Positions 1 to 7,077 of a stretch of DNA of 8,801 nt are shown one piece after another. The translations under genes were made by a program, and so were the position numbers. The stretch is from contig JAURJF010000038.1 in NCBI GenBank assembly GCA_030832365.1, forward strand, positions 1 to 8,801, read 5' to 3'. Every line of letters starts with the position of its first letter. Within the stretch, counting starts at the first letter, position 1. The notes below the pieces were generated by a model, which saw only the letters and a program-made list of their open reading frames with translations, was not told where the DNA came from and made no database searches. This DNA is from Candidatus Nanopelagicales bacterium (GTDB taxonomy: Bacteria; Actinomycetota; Actinomycetes; Nanopelagicales; Nanopelagicaceae).

Positions 1-39
1 GGAGAAATCAACTTTCTTTCAGATATCCTGAAGCTAGTT

Positions 40-519
40 ATGAAGCGCCTCCTTGGACTTACCAGGTATGCAGTAGTTGTTCCTGCCCTTGCCTCGATTC
101 TTGGCGCATTACTTCTTATGGCTCAGGGATCCTTTGCTATGGTCCTAGCTGTAATTGATTCAATTCAGAGTCAATATGGACTCAAAGAAACAATTGTTGA
201 AGTATTAACAGCTATTGATGCCATATTACTGGGCACCGTACTTCTAGTTATTGGCTATGGCCTCTATGAACTATTCATCGATACTGATATTGATGTGCCA
301 ATGTGGCTTAGAGTTGAAGATCTCGATGATTTGAAATCCAAACTAATAGGTGTAGTTGTAGCCATTATCGCCGTGGTCTTTGTCGGTGTATTTGTTGATT
401 CAAATCGAGCTGATGATGTCATTGCCTATGGCGTTGGCGCAGGCGCGCTCGTTGCAGGATTAGCTCTCTTTGCATTTGCTACCGGAAAACCGGGAAAGAA
501 GAGTAGAGAGAAGCTCTAA
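40..519 (+). CDS. yqhA: UPF0114/YqhA-family integral membrane protein
   Basis: 159-residue hydrophobic protein that I recognise as the UPF0114 (YqhA-like) family. Its biochemical role is not established. Four membrane segments are visible, at about residues 9-33, 54-79, 101-119 and 128-148. The family-like stretches are GLYELFI (74-80) at the end of helix 2 and DLDDLKSKLIGV (94-105) just before helix 3. The tail is short and basic (KPGKKSREKL), probably cytoplasmic. The length fits the family, which is usually about 160-180 residues. No SD precedes the ATG. A TATCCT box (24-29) ends ten bases before it and could be a -10, but I see no good -35, so the promoter is unsure. The gene is convergent with the next one, 12 bases away. 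Family call fairly sure; function unknown. Confidence 0.85.
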   Translation: MKRLLGLTRYAVVVPALASILGALLLMAQGSFAMVLAVIDSIQSQYGLKETIVEVLTAIDAILLGTVLLVIGYGLYELFIDTDIDVPMWLRVEDLDDLKSKLIGVVVAIIAVVFVGVFVDSNRADDVIAYGVGAGALVAGLALFAFATGKPGKKSREKL

Positions 520-538
520 AGAGAGGTTTTCTTAGAGC
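513..538. terminator. Inverted repeat between convergent genes, possible bidirectional terminator
   Basis: GCTCTAA (513-519) and TTAGAGC (532-538) are perfect 7-base inverted repeats with a 12-base loop. The left arm ends with the TAA stop of the yqhA-like gene. The right arm contains the TAA stop of the opposite-strand gene. A hairpin can therefore form in both transcripts right at their ends. A strong U-run follows on neither strand (TTTT occurs only in the loop), so intrinsic termination is possible but not well supported. Confidence 0.35.
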
Positions 539-948
539 GCTCTTGAGCGTTTTGCTAGGCGCCAGTGCATAAAATAAATCGGTCCAGCAATGATTAAGGT
601 AGTTAGTGAATTAACCATGCTTTTAACTGCTTGGCGCTGATTATTCTCGGTTAAATTCTCTTTGATTTGATCAGCGCTTAAAGCTGAGTCTTTAGGAACT
701 GAGTAGGGATCAAAGTAACCAGGATCAGGCCAGAGGGCATCAACTATTCCTCGAACAACACTCACCAATGAAAATAAACAAGTTAGCAAAGTTACTAAAC
801 AGACTGCGTAAATATAAAGAGAGTACCAACCAATACGATCTTCCCTCTTGGCAACAGGTTGGCTTTGAGTCAGCACTGGAGAGCTCACCTTTGAAGTGGG
901 GCTCTTTCGTTTAGCAACCTGCTTACTCTTAACACCTTTACCTGCCAT
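532..948 (-). CDS. Small two-helix membrane protein, unknown function
   Basis: 138-residue protein that I cannot assign with confidence. The first 40 residues are Lys/Arg-rich and polar (MAGKGVKSKQVAKRKS...), so probably a disordered cytoplasmic tail. They are followed by a hydrophobic segment at about 42-66 (SLYIYAVCLVTLLTCLF), a 40-residue polar loop with an acidic/proline start (WPDPGYFDPYSVPKD), and a second hydrophobic segment at about 110-128. The C-terminus is short and basic (LAKRSRAL). The helix 1 plus WPDP pattern faintly recalls DUF5671-type actinobacterial membrane proteins; this is memory-based and weak. No SD is visible before the ATG. It is divergent from trhO with 64 bases between the starts, so it is probably transcribed alone. 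Coding is supported by the sensible topology and by its fit between flanking genes. Confidence 0.7.
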   Translation of the reverse strand: MAGKGVKSKQVAKRKSPTSKVSSPVLTQSQPVAKREDRIGWYSLYIYAVCLVTLLTCLFSLVSVVRGIVDALWPDPGYFDPYSVPKDSALSADQIKENLTENNQRQAVKSMVNSLTTLIIAGPIYFMHWRLAKRSRAL

Positions 949-976
949 AGCTTGATTCTGACCCTAACTGGCATGG

Positions 977-1005
977 TTTTCAATCAGCCGAGCCGATATT
1001 AGACT
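977..1005 (+). promoter_or_regulatory. Candidate promoter for trhO giving a leaderless mRNA
   Basis: TTTTCA (977-982, 4 of 6 matches to TTGACA), a 17-base spacer, then TAGACT (1000-1005, TANNNT type). Seven bases separate the -10 from the ATG at 1013, so transcription would begin at or next to the start codon. There is no SD before the ATG, which fits a leaderless transcript, a common arrangement in actinobacteria. The same hexamer TAGACT is the best -10 candidate ahead of the riboflavin riboswitch. Confidence 0.45.
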
Positions 1006-1012
1006 TGGTTAT

Positions 1013-1909
1013 ATGTTGCCAAAAATCATTCTCTATTACGGATTTGCTCCAGTTGCAGATCCTGAGGCGCTCAGGCTCTGGCAGAAGACTCTGGCACATT
1101 CTTTAAATCTTAAGGGTCGAATCATCATCAGTCGCCATGGCATTAATGGAACTTTAGGTGGGGATATGAGCGATCTAAAGAAATATGTGAGAGCAACAAA
1201 GGAGTATCCCGGATTTAAGAAGATTGATTTTAAATGGTCAGAAGGTGCTGGAGATGATTTCCCAAAGCTGAGCGTGAAGGTGCGAGATGAGTTAGTGACC
1301 TTTGGAATTCCTGACAATCTAGAAGTCAATGAAAAAGGCATCCTTGGAGGAGGAGAGCACCTCTCCCCTGAAAAAGTAAATGAGCTAGCTAAGCAATTAG
1401 GTGAGGATCTAGTTTTCTTTGATGGCCGTAATGCCTATGAAGCTAAAGTTGGCCACTTCAAAGATGCAGTTATTCCAGATATTAAATCCACAAAAGACTT
1501 TGTAGCAGAGTTAGATAGTGGCAAATATGATTACTTAAAAAAGAAGACAGTAGTCACCTACTGCACTGGCGGAATTCGCTGTGAGATATTAACGAAAGTA
1601 ATGAAAGAGCGAGGATTTGATAAGGTTTATCAGGTAGCTGGCGGGATAGTGCGCTATGGAGAAAAATATGCAGATAGTGGTCTCTGGCAAGGCTCGCTAT
1701 ACACTTTTGATAAGCGAATGGTAATTGACTTTTCAGAGTTATCTGAGTTGATCGGAAAGTGTGATGCTTGCAGTGAGCCAACCAAGCAATTTCATAATTG
1801 CGCTAATGTTTTTTGCCATAATCTCTTTCTTCTCTGCCAAGAATGTGGCAAAGATAGAAAGAATCTGGAATGCATCCATGAGGGTGTTGTTACCTCAAGT
1901 AATCAGTAA
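1013..1909 (+). CDS. trhO: tRNA uridine(34) hydroxylase TrhO (rhodanese family, YceA-like)
   Basis: 298-residue TrhO/YceA-type protein. The family carries out prephenate-independent, O2-dependent hydroxylation of U34 in certain tRNAs, forming ho5U, the precursor of cmo5U/mo5U wobble modifications, in the cytosol. The N-terminal domain (about 1-95) has the conserved LKGRIIISRHGINGTLGG (33-50). A rhodanese domain follows (about 130-225), with the active-site loop YCTGGIRCE (183-191); Cys184 is the expected catalytic cysteine and Cys190 is also conserved. The C-terminal tail has a cysteine cluster (C250, C253, C263, C268, C275, C278, C287; CxxC...CANVFC...CQEC) typical of the family and possibly metal-binding. 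It is slightly shorter than the E. coli protein (about 350 residues). The ATG is chosen because the MLPKIILYYGFAP start matches the family; it has no SD but a -10 box seven bases upstream. It appears monocistronic. Confidence 0.93.
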   Translation: MLPKIILYYGFAPVADPEALRLWQKTLAHSLNLKGRIIISRHGINGTLGGDMSDLKKYVRATKEYPGFKKIDFKWSEGAGDDFPKLSVKVRDELVTFGIPDNLEVNEKGILGGGEHLSPEKVNELAKQLGEDLVFFDGRNAYEAKVGHFKDAVIPDIKSTKDFVAELDSGKYDYLKKKTVVTYCTGGIRCEILTKVMKERGFDKVYQVAGGIVRYGEKYADSGLWQGSLYTFDKRMVIDFSELSELIGKCDACSEPTKQFHNCANVFCHNLFLLCQECGKDRKNLECIHEGVVTSSNQ

Positions 1910-1924
1910 GGACACTCCCACTCC

Positions 1925-1953
1925 TTGAGCAAATCGCTTTAGGCTGATTAGAT
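1925..1953 (+). promoter_or_regulatory. Candidate promoter for the aminotransferase/mmsA operon
   Basis: TTGAGC (1925-1930, 4 of 6 to TTGACA), a 17-base spacer and TTAGAT (1948-1953, a weak -10 lacking A at position 2). The box ends six bases before the ATG at 1960, and no SD is present, which again suggests a leaderless mRNA. TAGGCT (1940-1945) is an alternative -10 but has no matching -35. Weak support overall. Confidence 0.3.
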
Positions 1954-1959
1954 AGCGCA

Positions 1960-3315
1960 ATGGCCGAGTTCATCCCAAATCCCGCTAGAGGTAAAGAGGT
2001 CTACGACCTTGATAGAAAGTATGTATTTCACTCCTGGTCTGCTCAGGGTCAAATCACACCACTTCCAATAGCAGGCGGTAGCGGCTCATATTTCTGGGAT
2101 TTTGATGGAAAGAAGTATCTAGATTTTTCTTGCCAACTAGTTTTTACCAATATTGGATTTCAACACCCAAAGGTAATTGATGCTATTAAGAAACAAGCGG
2201 ACCTTCTAACAACTATTGCTCCACAAGCAGCAAATGAAGCGCGCGGAGAAGCTGCCTCCAGAATTGTCGCTCTGGCAAGTCCAAGCCATGAAAAAGTTTT
2301 CTTTACCAATGGCGGTGCAGATGGCGTTGAAAATGCGATCAGAATGGCTCGCATCCATACCTCACGCCATAAAATTCTCTCTTTCTATCGCTCCTATCAC
2401 GGCAACACCACCTCAGCTATTTCAGCCACAGGAGATCCAAGAAGATGGCCAAATGAATTTGCCTATGGCCATGTTCACTTCTTTGGACCATACCTTTATC
2501 GAAGTGCTTTTTGGGCAAAGAGCGAAGAGGAAGAGTGTCAAAGAGCGCTCGAGCATCTAGAGAGCGTTATTGAATTTGAAGGACCAAAGACAATTGCAGC
2601 TATCTTGATTGAATCTGTTGTCGGCACTGCTGGAGTCTTGATTCCACCGAAGGGATATTTAGAGGGAGTAAGGCGCCTCTGTGATAAGTATGGAATCTTA
2701 TGGATAGCAGATGAAGTGATGTCAGGATTTGGAAGAACTGGGAAGTGGTTTGCCTACCAACATTCAACTGCTCATCCAGATTTAATCGTCTTTGCCAAGG
2801 GAGTAAATTCTGGATATGTCCCACTTGGTGGGGTTGTAATCTCAAAAGAAATTGCAGAGACTTTTAAAGATCGAGTATTTCCTGGCGGCCTTACCTACTC
2901 TGGTCATCCCCTGGCTTGTGCTGCGGCGGTTGCAACGATTAATGCTATGAAAGATGAAAAAATCGTTGAAGCTGCAGCCCAAATTGGTGAGAAGGTTATT
3001 GGCCCCGCTCTGCGTGATTTAGCGAGCAAACATCGCGTCATTGGTGAAGTTCGTGGCCTTGGAACCTTCTGGGCCCTTGATTTAGTGACAGATCGCGTAA
3101 GCAGAGAGCCGCTTGCTCCCTATGGCGGATCATCTCCTGCGATGAATGAGCTAGTGGGTGAATGCAAAAAACTTGGTTTGATGCCTTTTACCAACTTTAA
3201 TCGTATGCATGTAGTACCACCATGTAATATTTCTGAGGAAGAATTTAACGAAGGACTAGCCATATTAGATAAAGCATTTTCTCTAATTGATAAGTATTAC
3301 ACGGGAGCAAAATAG
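1960..3315 (+). CDS. Class III (omega) aminotransferase, PLP-dependent
   Basis: 451-residue fold-type I aminotransferase of class III, the family of beta-alanine/omega-amino acid:pyruvate, taurine:pyruvate and GABA transaminases. It moves an amino group from an omega-amino acid to a keto acid, leaving a semialdehyde. Visible motifs: the N-terminal substrate-side segment KYVFHSWSAQG (20-30); the phosphate-binding loop TNGGADGVENAIRMA (116-130); the cofactor-stacking SYHG (145-148); ADEVMSGFGRTG (250-261) with Asp251 for the pyridine nitrogen; and FAKGVNSGYVPLGG (278-291) with Lys280 as the PLP Schiff-base lysine. Full length for the family. It lies two bases ahead of mmsA, so its product is probably malonate or methylmalonate semialdehyde, making beta-alanine or 3-aminoisobutyrate the likeliest donor (inference). 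Taurine or another omega-amine cannot be ruled out from sequence. No SD; the start is set by family alignment and a nearby -10-like box. Confidence 0.9.
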   Translation: MAEFIPNPARGKEVYDLDRKYVFHSWSAQGQITPLPIAGGSGSYFWDFDGKKYLDFSCQLVFTNIGFQHPKVIDAIKKQADLLTTIAPQAANEARGEAASRIVALASPSHEKVFFTNGGADGVENAIRMARIHTSRHKILSFYRSYHGNTTSAISATGDPRRWPNEFAYGHVHFFGPYLYRSAFWAKSEEEECQRALEHLESVIEFEGPKTIAAILIESVVGTAGVLIPPKGYLEGVRRLCDKYGILWIADEVMSGFGRTGKWFAYQHSTAHPDLIVFAKGVNSGYVPLGGVVISKEIAETFKDRVFPGGLTYSGHPLACAAAVATINAMKDEKIVEAAAQIGEKVIGPALRDLASKHRVIGEVRGLGTFWALDLVTDRVSREPLAPYGGSSPAMNELVGECKKLGLMPFTNFNRMHVVPPCNISEEEFNEGLAILDKAFSLIDKYYTGAK

Positions 3316-3317
3316 AG

Positions 3318-4817
3318 ATGAGTGAAGTAAGAAGAATTACCCATCACATTAATGGGGCCTATTGGAAAGAGAGCGCTGCAAGAAGTGGGGACGTATATAA
3401 CCCAGCAACAGGTAAAGTCACAGCAAAGGTTGATTTTGCCTCTCCAGAACTTATTGATCATGGCGTTAAAGTTGCTAAGAAGGCTCAAGAGCAATGGGCT
3501 CAAGCATCTCTTGCTAAGAGAGTTCAAGTTCTTTTCGCCTTTAGAGAAATCTTAAATGCTAGAAAAGAAGAGGTAGCAAAGTTAATTACTGCTGAGCATG
3601 GAAAAGTCTTATCAGATGCATTGGGTGAGGTAACTAGGGGACTTGAAGTGGTGGAGTTTGCCTGTGGTATCCCCCATCTATTAAAAGGTGCATACTCTGA
3701 AGGAGCTTCAACAAATATTGATGTCTATTCAATTCGCCAGCCACTTGGAGTTTGCGCCATTATCTCGCCATTTAATTTTCCAGCGATGGTGCCTATGTGG
3801 TTCTTTCCCATCGCTATTGCTGCAGGTAATGCAGTAATTATTAAGCCAAGCGAGAAAGATCCATCTACTATCAATCTCATAGCTGAATTCTGGAAAGAAG
3901 CAGGTCTTCCTGATGGCGTCTTTAATGTTATCCATGGCGATAAAGTTGCAGTAGATAGCCTGCTAGCTCATCCTGATGTGGCTTCAATTTCTTTTGTGGG
4001 ATCAACTCCTATTGCCCGATACATCTATGAAAATGGCACTAAAAATGGCAAGCGAGTTCAGGCTCTCGGTGGGGCAAAAAATCATATGTTGGTCCTTCCT
4101 GATGCAGATCTTGATCTAGCAGCAGATGCAGCAGTAAATGCTGGCTTTGGCTCAGCTGGTGAGCGTTGTATGGCGATCTCAGCTCTAGTTGTTGTTGAAC
4201 CAGTAGCTGATGAGCTAATTAAGAAAATTTCAGAGCGCATGACAAACCTAAAAACAGGAGATGGCATCGCAGGTTCAGATATGGGCCCCCTTGTTACCGC
4301 AGTTCATCGCGACAAAGTTGCCTCCTATATCGATGCAGGAGTAAACGCTGGAGCAAAGTTAGTTGTTGATGGTCGTAATCCAAAAGTTAATGGAGCAGCA
4401 GAGGGTTTTTGGCTTGGACCAACTCTCTTTGATCAAGTAACACCTGAGATGAGTATCTATAAAGATGAGATCTTTGGGCCAGTTCTCTCAGTAATTCGAG
4501 TATCAACTTATGACCAGGGCCTTGAGTTAATAAATAAGCATCAGTATGGCAATGGCACTGCAATCTTCACAAACGATGGTGGAGCAGCTAGAAGATTCCA
4601 AAATGAAGTTCAGGTTGGGATGATTGGAATTAATGTGCCAATCCCTGTGCCAACTGCTTATTACTCATTTGGCGGCTGGAAGAATTCACTCTTTGGAGAT
4701 ACCCATGCTCATGGAAGTGAAGGTGTTCACTTCTTTACTAGAGGCAAGGTAGTTACTAGCCGCTGGCTTGATCCAAGCCATGGCGGGATAAATCTAGGAT
4801 TTCCTCAGAACGGATAA
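3318..4817 (+). CDS. mmsA: CoA-acylating methylmalonate/malonate-semialdehyde dehydrogenase
   Basis: 499-residue aldehyde dehydrogenase of the MmsA/IolA subfamily. It converts (methyl)malonate semialdehyde, NAD+ and CoA to propionyl- or acetyl-CoA with loss of CO2, in the cytosol. Diagnostic features: ISPFNFPAMVPMWFFP (149-164), where the family's PMWMFP-like variant differs from ordinary hydrolytic ALDHs; KPSEKDPS (176-183) for NAD binding; LGGAKNHMLVLPDADL (250-265), where the usual general-base glutamate position carries Asn, as expected for CoA-dependent members; and GSAGERCMAIS (278-288) with catalytic Cys284. It ends in the usual GFPQN-type tail. The start lies two bases after the upstream TAG, with GGGAG about ten bases before the ATG, so translation is probably coupled to the aminotransferase. 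Its final 24 bases overlap the 3' end of ribH on the other strand. Confidence 0.95.
   Translation: MSEVRRITHHINGAYWKESAARSGDVYNPATGKVTAKVDFASPELIDHGVKVAKKAQEQWAQASLAKRVQVLFAFREILNARKEEVAKLITAEHGKVLSDALGEVTRGLEVVEFACGIPHLLKGAYSEGASTNIDVYSIRQPLGVCAIISPFNFPAMVPMWFFPIAIAAGNAVIIKPSEKDPSTINLIAEFWKEAGLPDGVFNVIHGDKVAVDSLLAHPDVASISFVGSTPIARYIYENGTKNGKRVQALGGAKNHMLVLPDADLDLAADAAVNAGFGSAGERCMAISALVVVEPVADELIKKISERMTNLKTGDGIAGSDMGPLVTAVHRDKVASYIDAGVNAGAKLVVDGRNPKVNGAAEGFWLGPTLFDQVTPEMSIYKDEIFGPVLSVIRVSTYDQGLELINKHQYGNGTAIFTNDGGAARRFQNEVQVGMIGINVPIPVPTAYYSFGGWKNSLFGDTHAHGSEGVHFFTRGKVVTSRWLDPSHGGINLGFPQNG
4764..4780. other. Compact perfect hairpin near the convergent gene ends
   Basis: TGGCTTG ATC CAAGCCA is a 7-base-pair stem with a 3-base loop, inside the last codons of mmsA and 14 bases past the ribH stop on the other strand. 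No U-run follows in either direction, so it does not meet the pattern of an intrinsic terminator. It could still act as a 3'-end-stabilising structure for the riboflavin mRNA, or be a chance result of the codons. Confidence 0.25.
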
Positions 4818-5279
4818 ATCTCTCTTAACTCTCAAGAGCTCAAGTGCTGCAACTGTTGAGTCAAAGCCTTTATCTTCCTTACTTACACTTGCGCCACTTC
4901 TAGCGATTGCTTGATCTATGGTATCTACCGTCAAAACTCCAAAGCCAATTGGCTTTGATCTTGTAAGAGATACTTGCATAACTCCTTGAGTTACTCCCTG
5001 ACAGACATAATCAAAGTGAGGAGTCTCCCCCCTTAAAACCACTCCAAGAACGACCGCAGCATCAAAGCCGTTATCAAGGGCTAGCTGGGCAGCTAGTGGC
5101 AATTCAAATGATCCTGGGACGAAAATAACCGGCTCTGGATCAATTTTCGCCTCTAGTAGCGCTCTTCTAGCTCCAGCGATTAAATCTGCGCAGATCTGCT
5201 CATGCCAACTAGCGGAGATGATTGCTACTCGAAATTGGCTTAAATCACCAAGTGATATTTGTGGAACTGCACCTGACAT
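4794..5279 (-). CDS. ribH: 6,7-dimethyl-8-ribityllumazine synthase
   Basis: 161-residue lumazine synthase, the penultimate step of riboflavin synthesis: it condenses 5-amino-6-ribitylaminouracil with 3,4-dihydroxy-2-butanone 4-phosphate. Family motifs: ASWHEQI (23-29, aromatic residue at the pyrimidine site), VPGSFELPLAA (54-64), GVVLRGETPHFDYVC (79-93) with catalytic His88, and GVLTVDTIDQAIARSG (114-129) with Arg127. The numbering coincides with the well-studied Bacillus protein. Members normally assemble as pentamers or 60-meric capsids. It is the last gene of the operon; its ATG shares its A with the ribBA TAA stop (TAATG), implying reinitiation. Its stop lies 24 bases inside the convergent mmsA, so no separate terminator region exists between the two operons. 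Confidence 0.97.
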   Translation of the reverse strand: MSGAVPQISLGDLSQFRVAIISASWHEQICADLIAGARRALLEAKIDPEPVIFVPGSFELPLAAQLALDNGFDAAVVLGVVLRGETPHFDYVCQGVTQGVMQVSLTRSKPIGFGVLTVDTIDQAIARSGASVSKEDKGFDSTVAALELLRVKRDLSVLRKS

Positions 5280-6487
5280 TATTTATGTCCCAGTCTCTCT
5301 TTTTTAGTTGCAACGTATTTTTCATTAAAGGTATTGATCTCACCTGAAAGAAATTGAAGGCTAGCTTTGATACCAGTCGAGATAAGACTCTCTAGCTTCT
5401 CTGGATTATTACTCAACAAAATTACCGAATTAATTCTTAAAGAGTTGAGAATCTCAGCTGCATCACCAAAGTCGCGTTCATCAATATTATGACCAAGAGC
5501 TAGATTGGCATCGACTGTATCAAGGCCTTGATCTTGTAATTGATAAGCCTTGATTTTTTCAGAGAGTCCAATACCTCGCCCTTCTTGATCTCTTAAATAT
5601 ATAACCAATCCAGAGCCAGCTCTTTCAATCTCATTCATAGCTCTCTCTAGCTGTGATCCGCAATCACAACGAAGTGAGCCCAATACATCCCCAGTTAAAC
5701 ACTCTGAATGAATTCTCACTAAGAGAGGTTGCTTTGAGTCAATACTTCCAAACTTCAAAAGCGCATGATCAACTCCGCCTCGACCAAGAAAGGTTGTAAT
5801 CTGCCACTTTTCAATCTGACCACTGCTGCTTCGTGGAAGTTCTGCCCAATTAAAGTTAATTTCCTTCTGGCTATTAACTTTATTTGAAACATCCAGTGTC
5901 TTTAGGAGCTGAGAAATACTTAGGATCGGAATGTTTTGCTCGCTAGCGAACTTGATGAGATTTTCTCCGCGCATCATCGAGCCATCTTCATTAACTAATT
6001 CACTGATAACTCCAACATGGTTTTCACCGACCAGCTTGCACATCTCAACGATAGCCTCTGTATGTCCGCGCCTTGCAGCAAGGCCGCCTTCATGGGCAAC
6101 TAGAGGAAATATATGACCAGGTCTTATGAAGTCCTCTGCTGTAGAAGTTGAGTCAGCCAAAGCTCTTATCGTGTTAGCACGCTCTTTTGCGCTGATTCCA
6201 GTAGTAATTTCGTGCTTGGCATCAACCGTCACGGTAAAAGCGGTGCGCTTAGTATCTTGATTCTGTTTAACCATAAGCGGAAGATGCAACTGCCTTGAGC
6301 GCTCCTCGGTCATTGCCACACATATAACACCTGAGGTGTAGCGAATCATAAAACCAATTTTCTCGGTTGTGGCAGCGCTAGCAAGTAAGAAGAGATCACC
6401 CTCATTCTCTCTATCGACATCATCTGTAACAATTACAAAACCACCGTCTCTGAAGACATCAAGTGCCTTATCTATTGAAAGACTCAT
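5279..6487 (-). CDS. ribBA: Bifunctional 3,4-dihydroxy-2-butanone-4-phosphate synthase / GTP cyclohydrolase II
   Basis: 402-residue fusion supplying both riboflavin precursors. The N-terminal RibB domain (about 1-200) makes dihydroxybutanone phosphate from ribulose 5-phosphate: DDVDRENEGD (22-31) with metal-binding glutamate, RPGHIFPLVAHEGG (122-135), RRGHTEA (139-145) and SELVNEDGSMMRG (162-174). The C-terminal RibA domain (about 226-402) opens GTP: HSECLTGDVLGSLRCDCG (260-277) gives zinc ligands Cys263, Cys274 and Cys276; QEGRGIGL (301-308), AYQLQDQGLDT (314-324) with Tyr315, DERDF (336-340), and the usual TKKERLGH tail. Both active sites look intact. The stretch after NNPEK (about 375-385) is less canonical than the typical ERVPL segment. 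I chose the ATG at 6487 (GAGG six bases upstream, TGATG overlap with ribE) over a GTG three bases earlier. Confidence 0.96.
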   Translation of the reverse strand: MSLSIDKALDVFRDGGFVIVTDDVDRENEGDLFLLASAATTEKIGFMIRYTSGVICVAMTEERSRQLHLPLMVKQNQDTKRTAFTVTVDAKHEITTGISAKERANTIRALADSTSTAEDFIRPGHIFPLVAHEGGLAARRGHTEAIVEMCKLVGENHVGVISELVNEDGSMMRGENLIKFASEQNIPILSISQLLKTLDVSNKVNSQKEINFNWAELPRSSSGQIEKWQITTFLGRGGVDHALLKFGSIDSKQPLLVRIHSECLTGDVLGSLRCDCGSQLERAMNEIERAGSGLVIYLRDQEGRGIGLSEKIKAYQLQDQGLDTVDANLALGHNIDERDFGDAAEILNSLRINSVILLSNNPEKLESLISTGIKASLQFLSGEINTFNEKYVATKKERLGHK

Positions 6488-7077
6488 CACTGACCTCTAT
6501 TCATGAGGCGTTCGACATATTTAGCGATAACATCAACTTCAATATTTACAATGTCGCCATCTGATTTTTGAGAAAGATTAGTTCTCTCTAGGGTTTCTGG
6601 AATCAGCCAGAGCGTTAGTAGATCATCAGATATCTCACCTACGGTAAGTGATACTCCATCTATTGCAATTGAGCCCTGATTAACTATGTATTTAGTAAGG
6701 CTATTTGGTACTTTTACTACAAATTTGTTCCACTTCTCACCTACTGAGTTCTCAACAATACTTCCAATTCCATCGACATGTCCTTGAACAATGTGTCCAC
6801 CAAGTCTTGAATCTGCCCTTGTGGCTAGCTCCAAATTAACAAAATCACCTTCGCTAAGTTTTCCAAGGCTTGTCACCTTGAGCGTTTGAATCATCACATC
6901 AGCTTTGAAACTACCTCCACTTAACTCAATTGCAGTTAGGCAGGTTCCATTAATGCTCACTGAATCCCCCGTCTTTATTTCAGGGATGAGAACACTCTCA
7001 ATTTCAATCACAGCAGATTCAGCGCCTCTAGAAATAGAAACAACTCTTGCCTTATCAGCAATAAGACCTGTGAACAT
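6487..7077 (-). CDS. ribE: Riboflavin synthase, alpha-chain type
   Basis: 196-residue riboflavin synthase, which dismutates two 6,7-dimethyl-8-ribityllumazine molecules to riboflavin and the pyrimidine substrate of RibH. It begins with the hallmark MFTGLI. The two internal lumazine-binding barrels are evident: repeat 1 (about 1-88) with GDSVSINGTCLTA (37-49), and repeat 2 (about 98-185) with GSIAIDGVSLTVGE (135-148). They are joined by RLGGHIVQGHVDG (91-103), and a C-terminal helix (VIAKYVERL) would trimerise the enzyme. Length is slightly below the usual 200-215 but all motifs are present. The ATG overlaps the ribD stop by one base (TAATG), with GGTGAG about eight bases ahead. The gene name follows the E. 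coli convention; in Bacillus this subunit was called ribB or ribE depending on the author. Confidence 0.96.
   Translation of the reverse strand: MFTGLIADKARVVSISRGAESAVIEIESVLIPEIKTGDSVSINGTCLTAIELSGGSFKADVMIQTLKVTSLGKLSEGDFVNLELATRADSRLGGHIVQGHVDGIGSIVENSVGEKWNKFVVKVPNSLTKYIVNQGSIAIDGVSLTVGEISDDLLTLWLIPETLERTNLSQKSDGDIVNIEVDVIAKYVERLMNRGQ

Noticed and set aside
1908..1926. AAGGA/TCCTT hairpin after trhO as a terminator
   Set aside because: Only five base pairs with a nine-base loop and no U-run; it also overlaps the proposed -35 of the next operon.
2216..2560. 114-codon plus-strand frame inside the aminotransferase
   Set aside because: It is a frame-shifted shadow of a gene whose own frame carries all class III motifs; no SD or recognisable domain.
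4822..4838. CTCTT/AAGAG hairpin just after the mmsA stop as its terminator
   Set aside because: Five weak base pairs, no U-run, and it lies within ribH codons.
6488..6490. GTG start for ribBA three bases before the ATG
   Set aside because: Only three bases separate it from the GAGG SD; the ATG at 6487 has normal spacing and the TGATG overlap seen at the other junctions.
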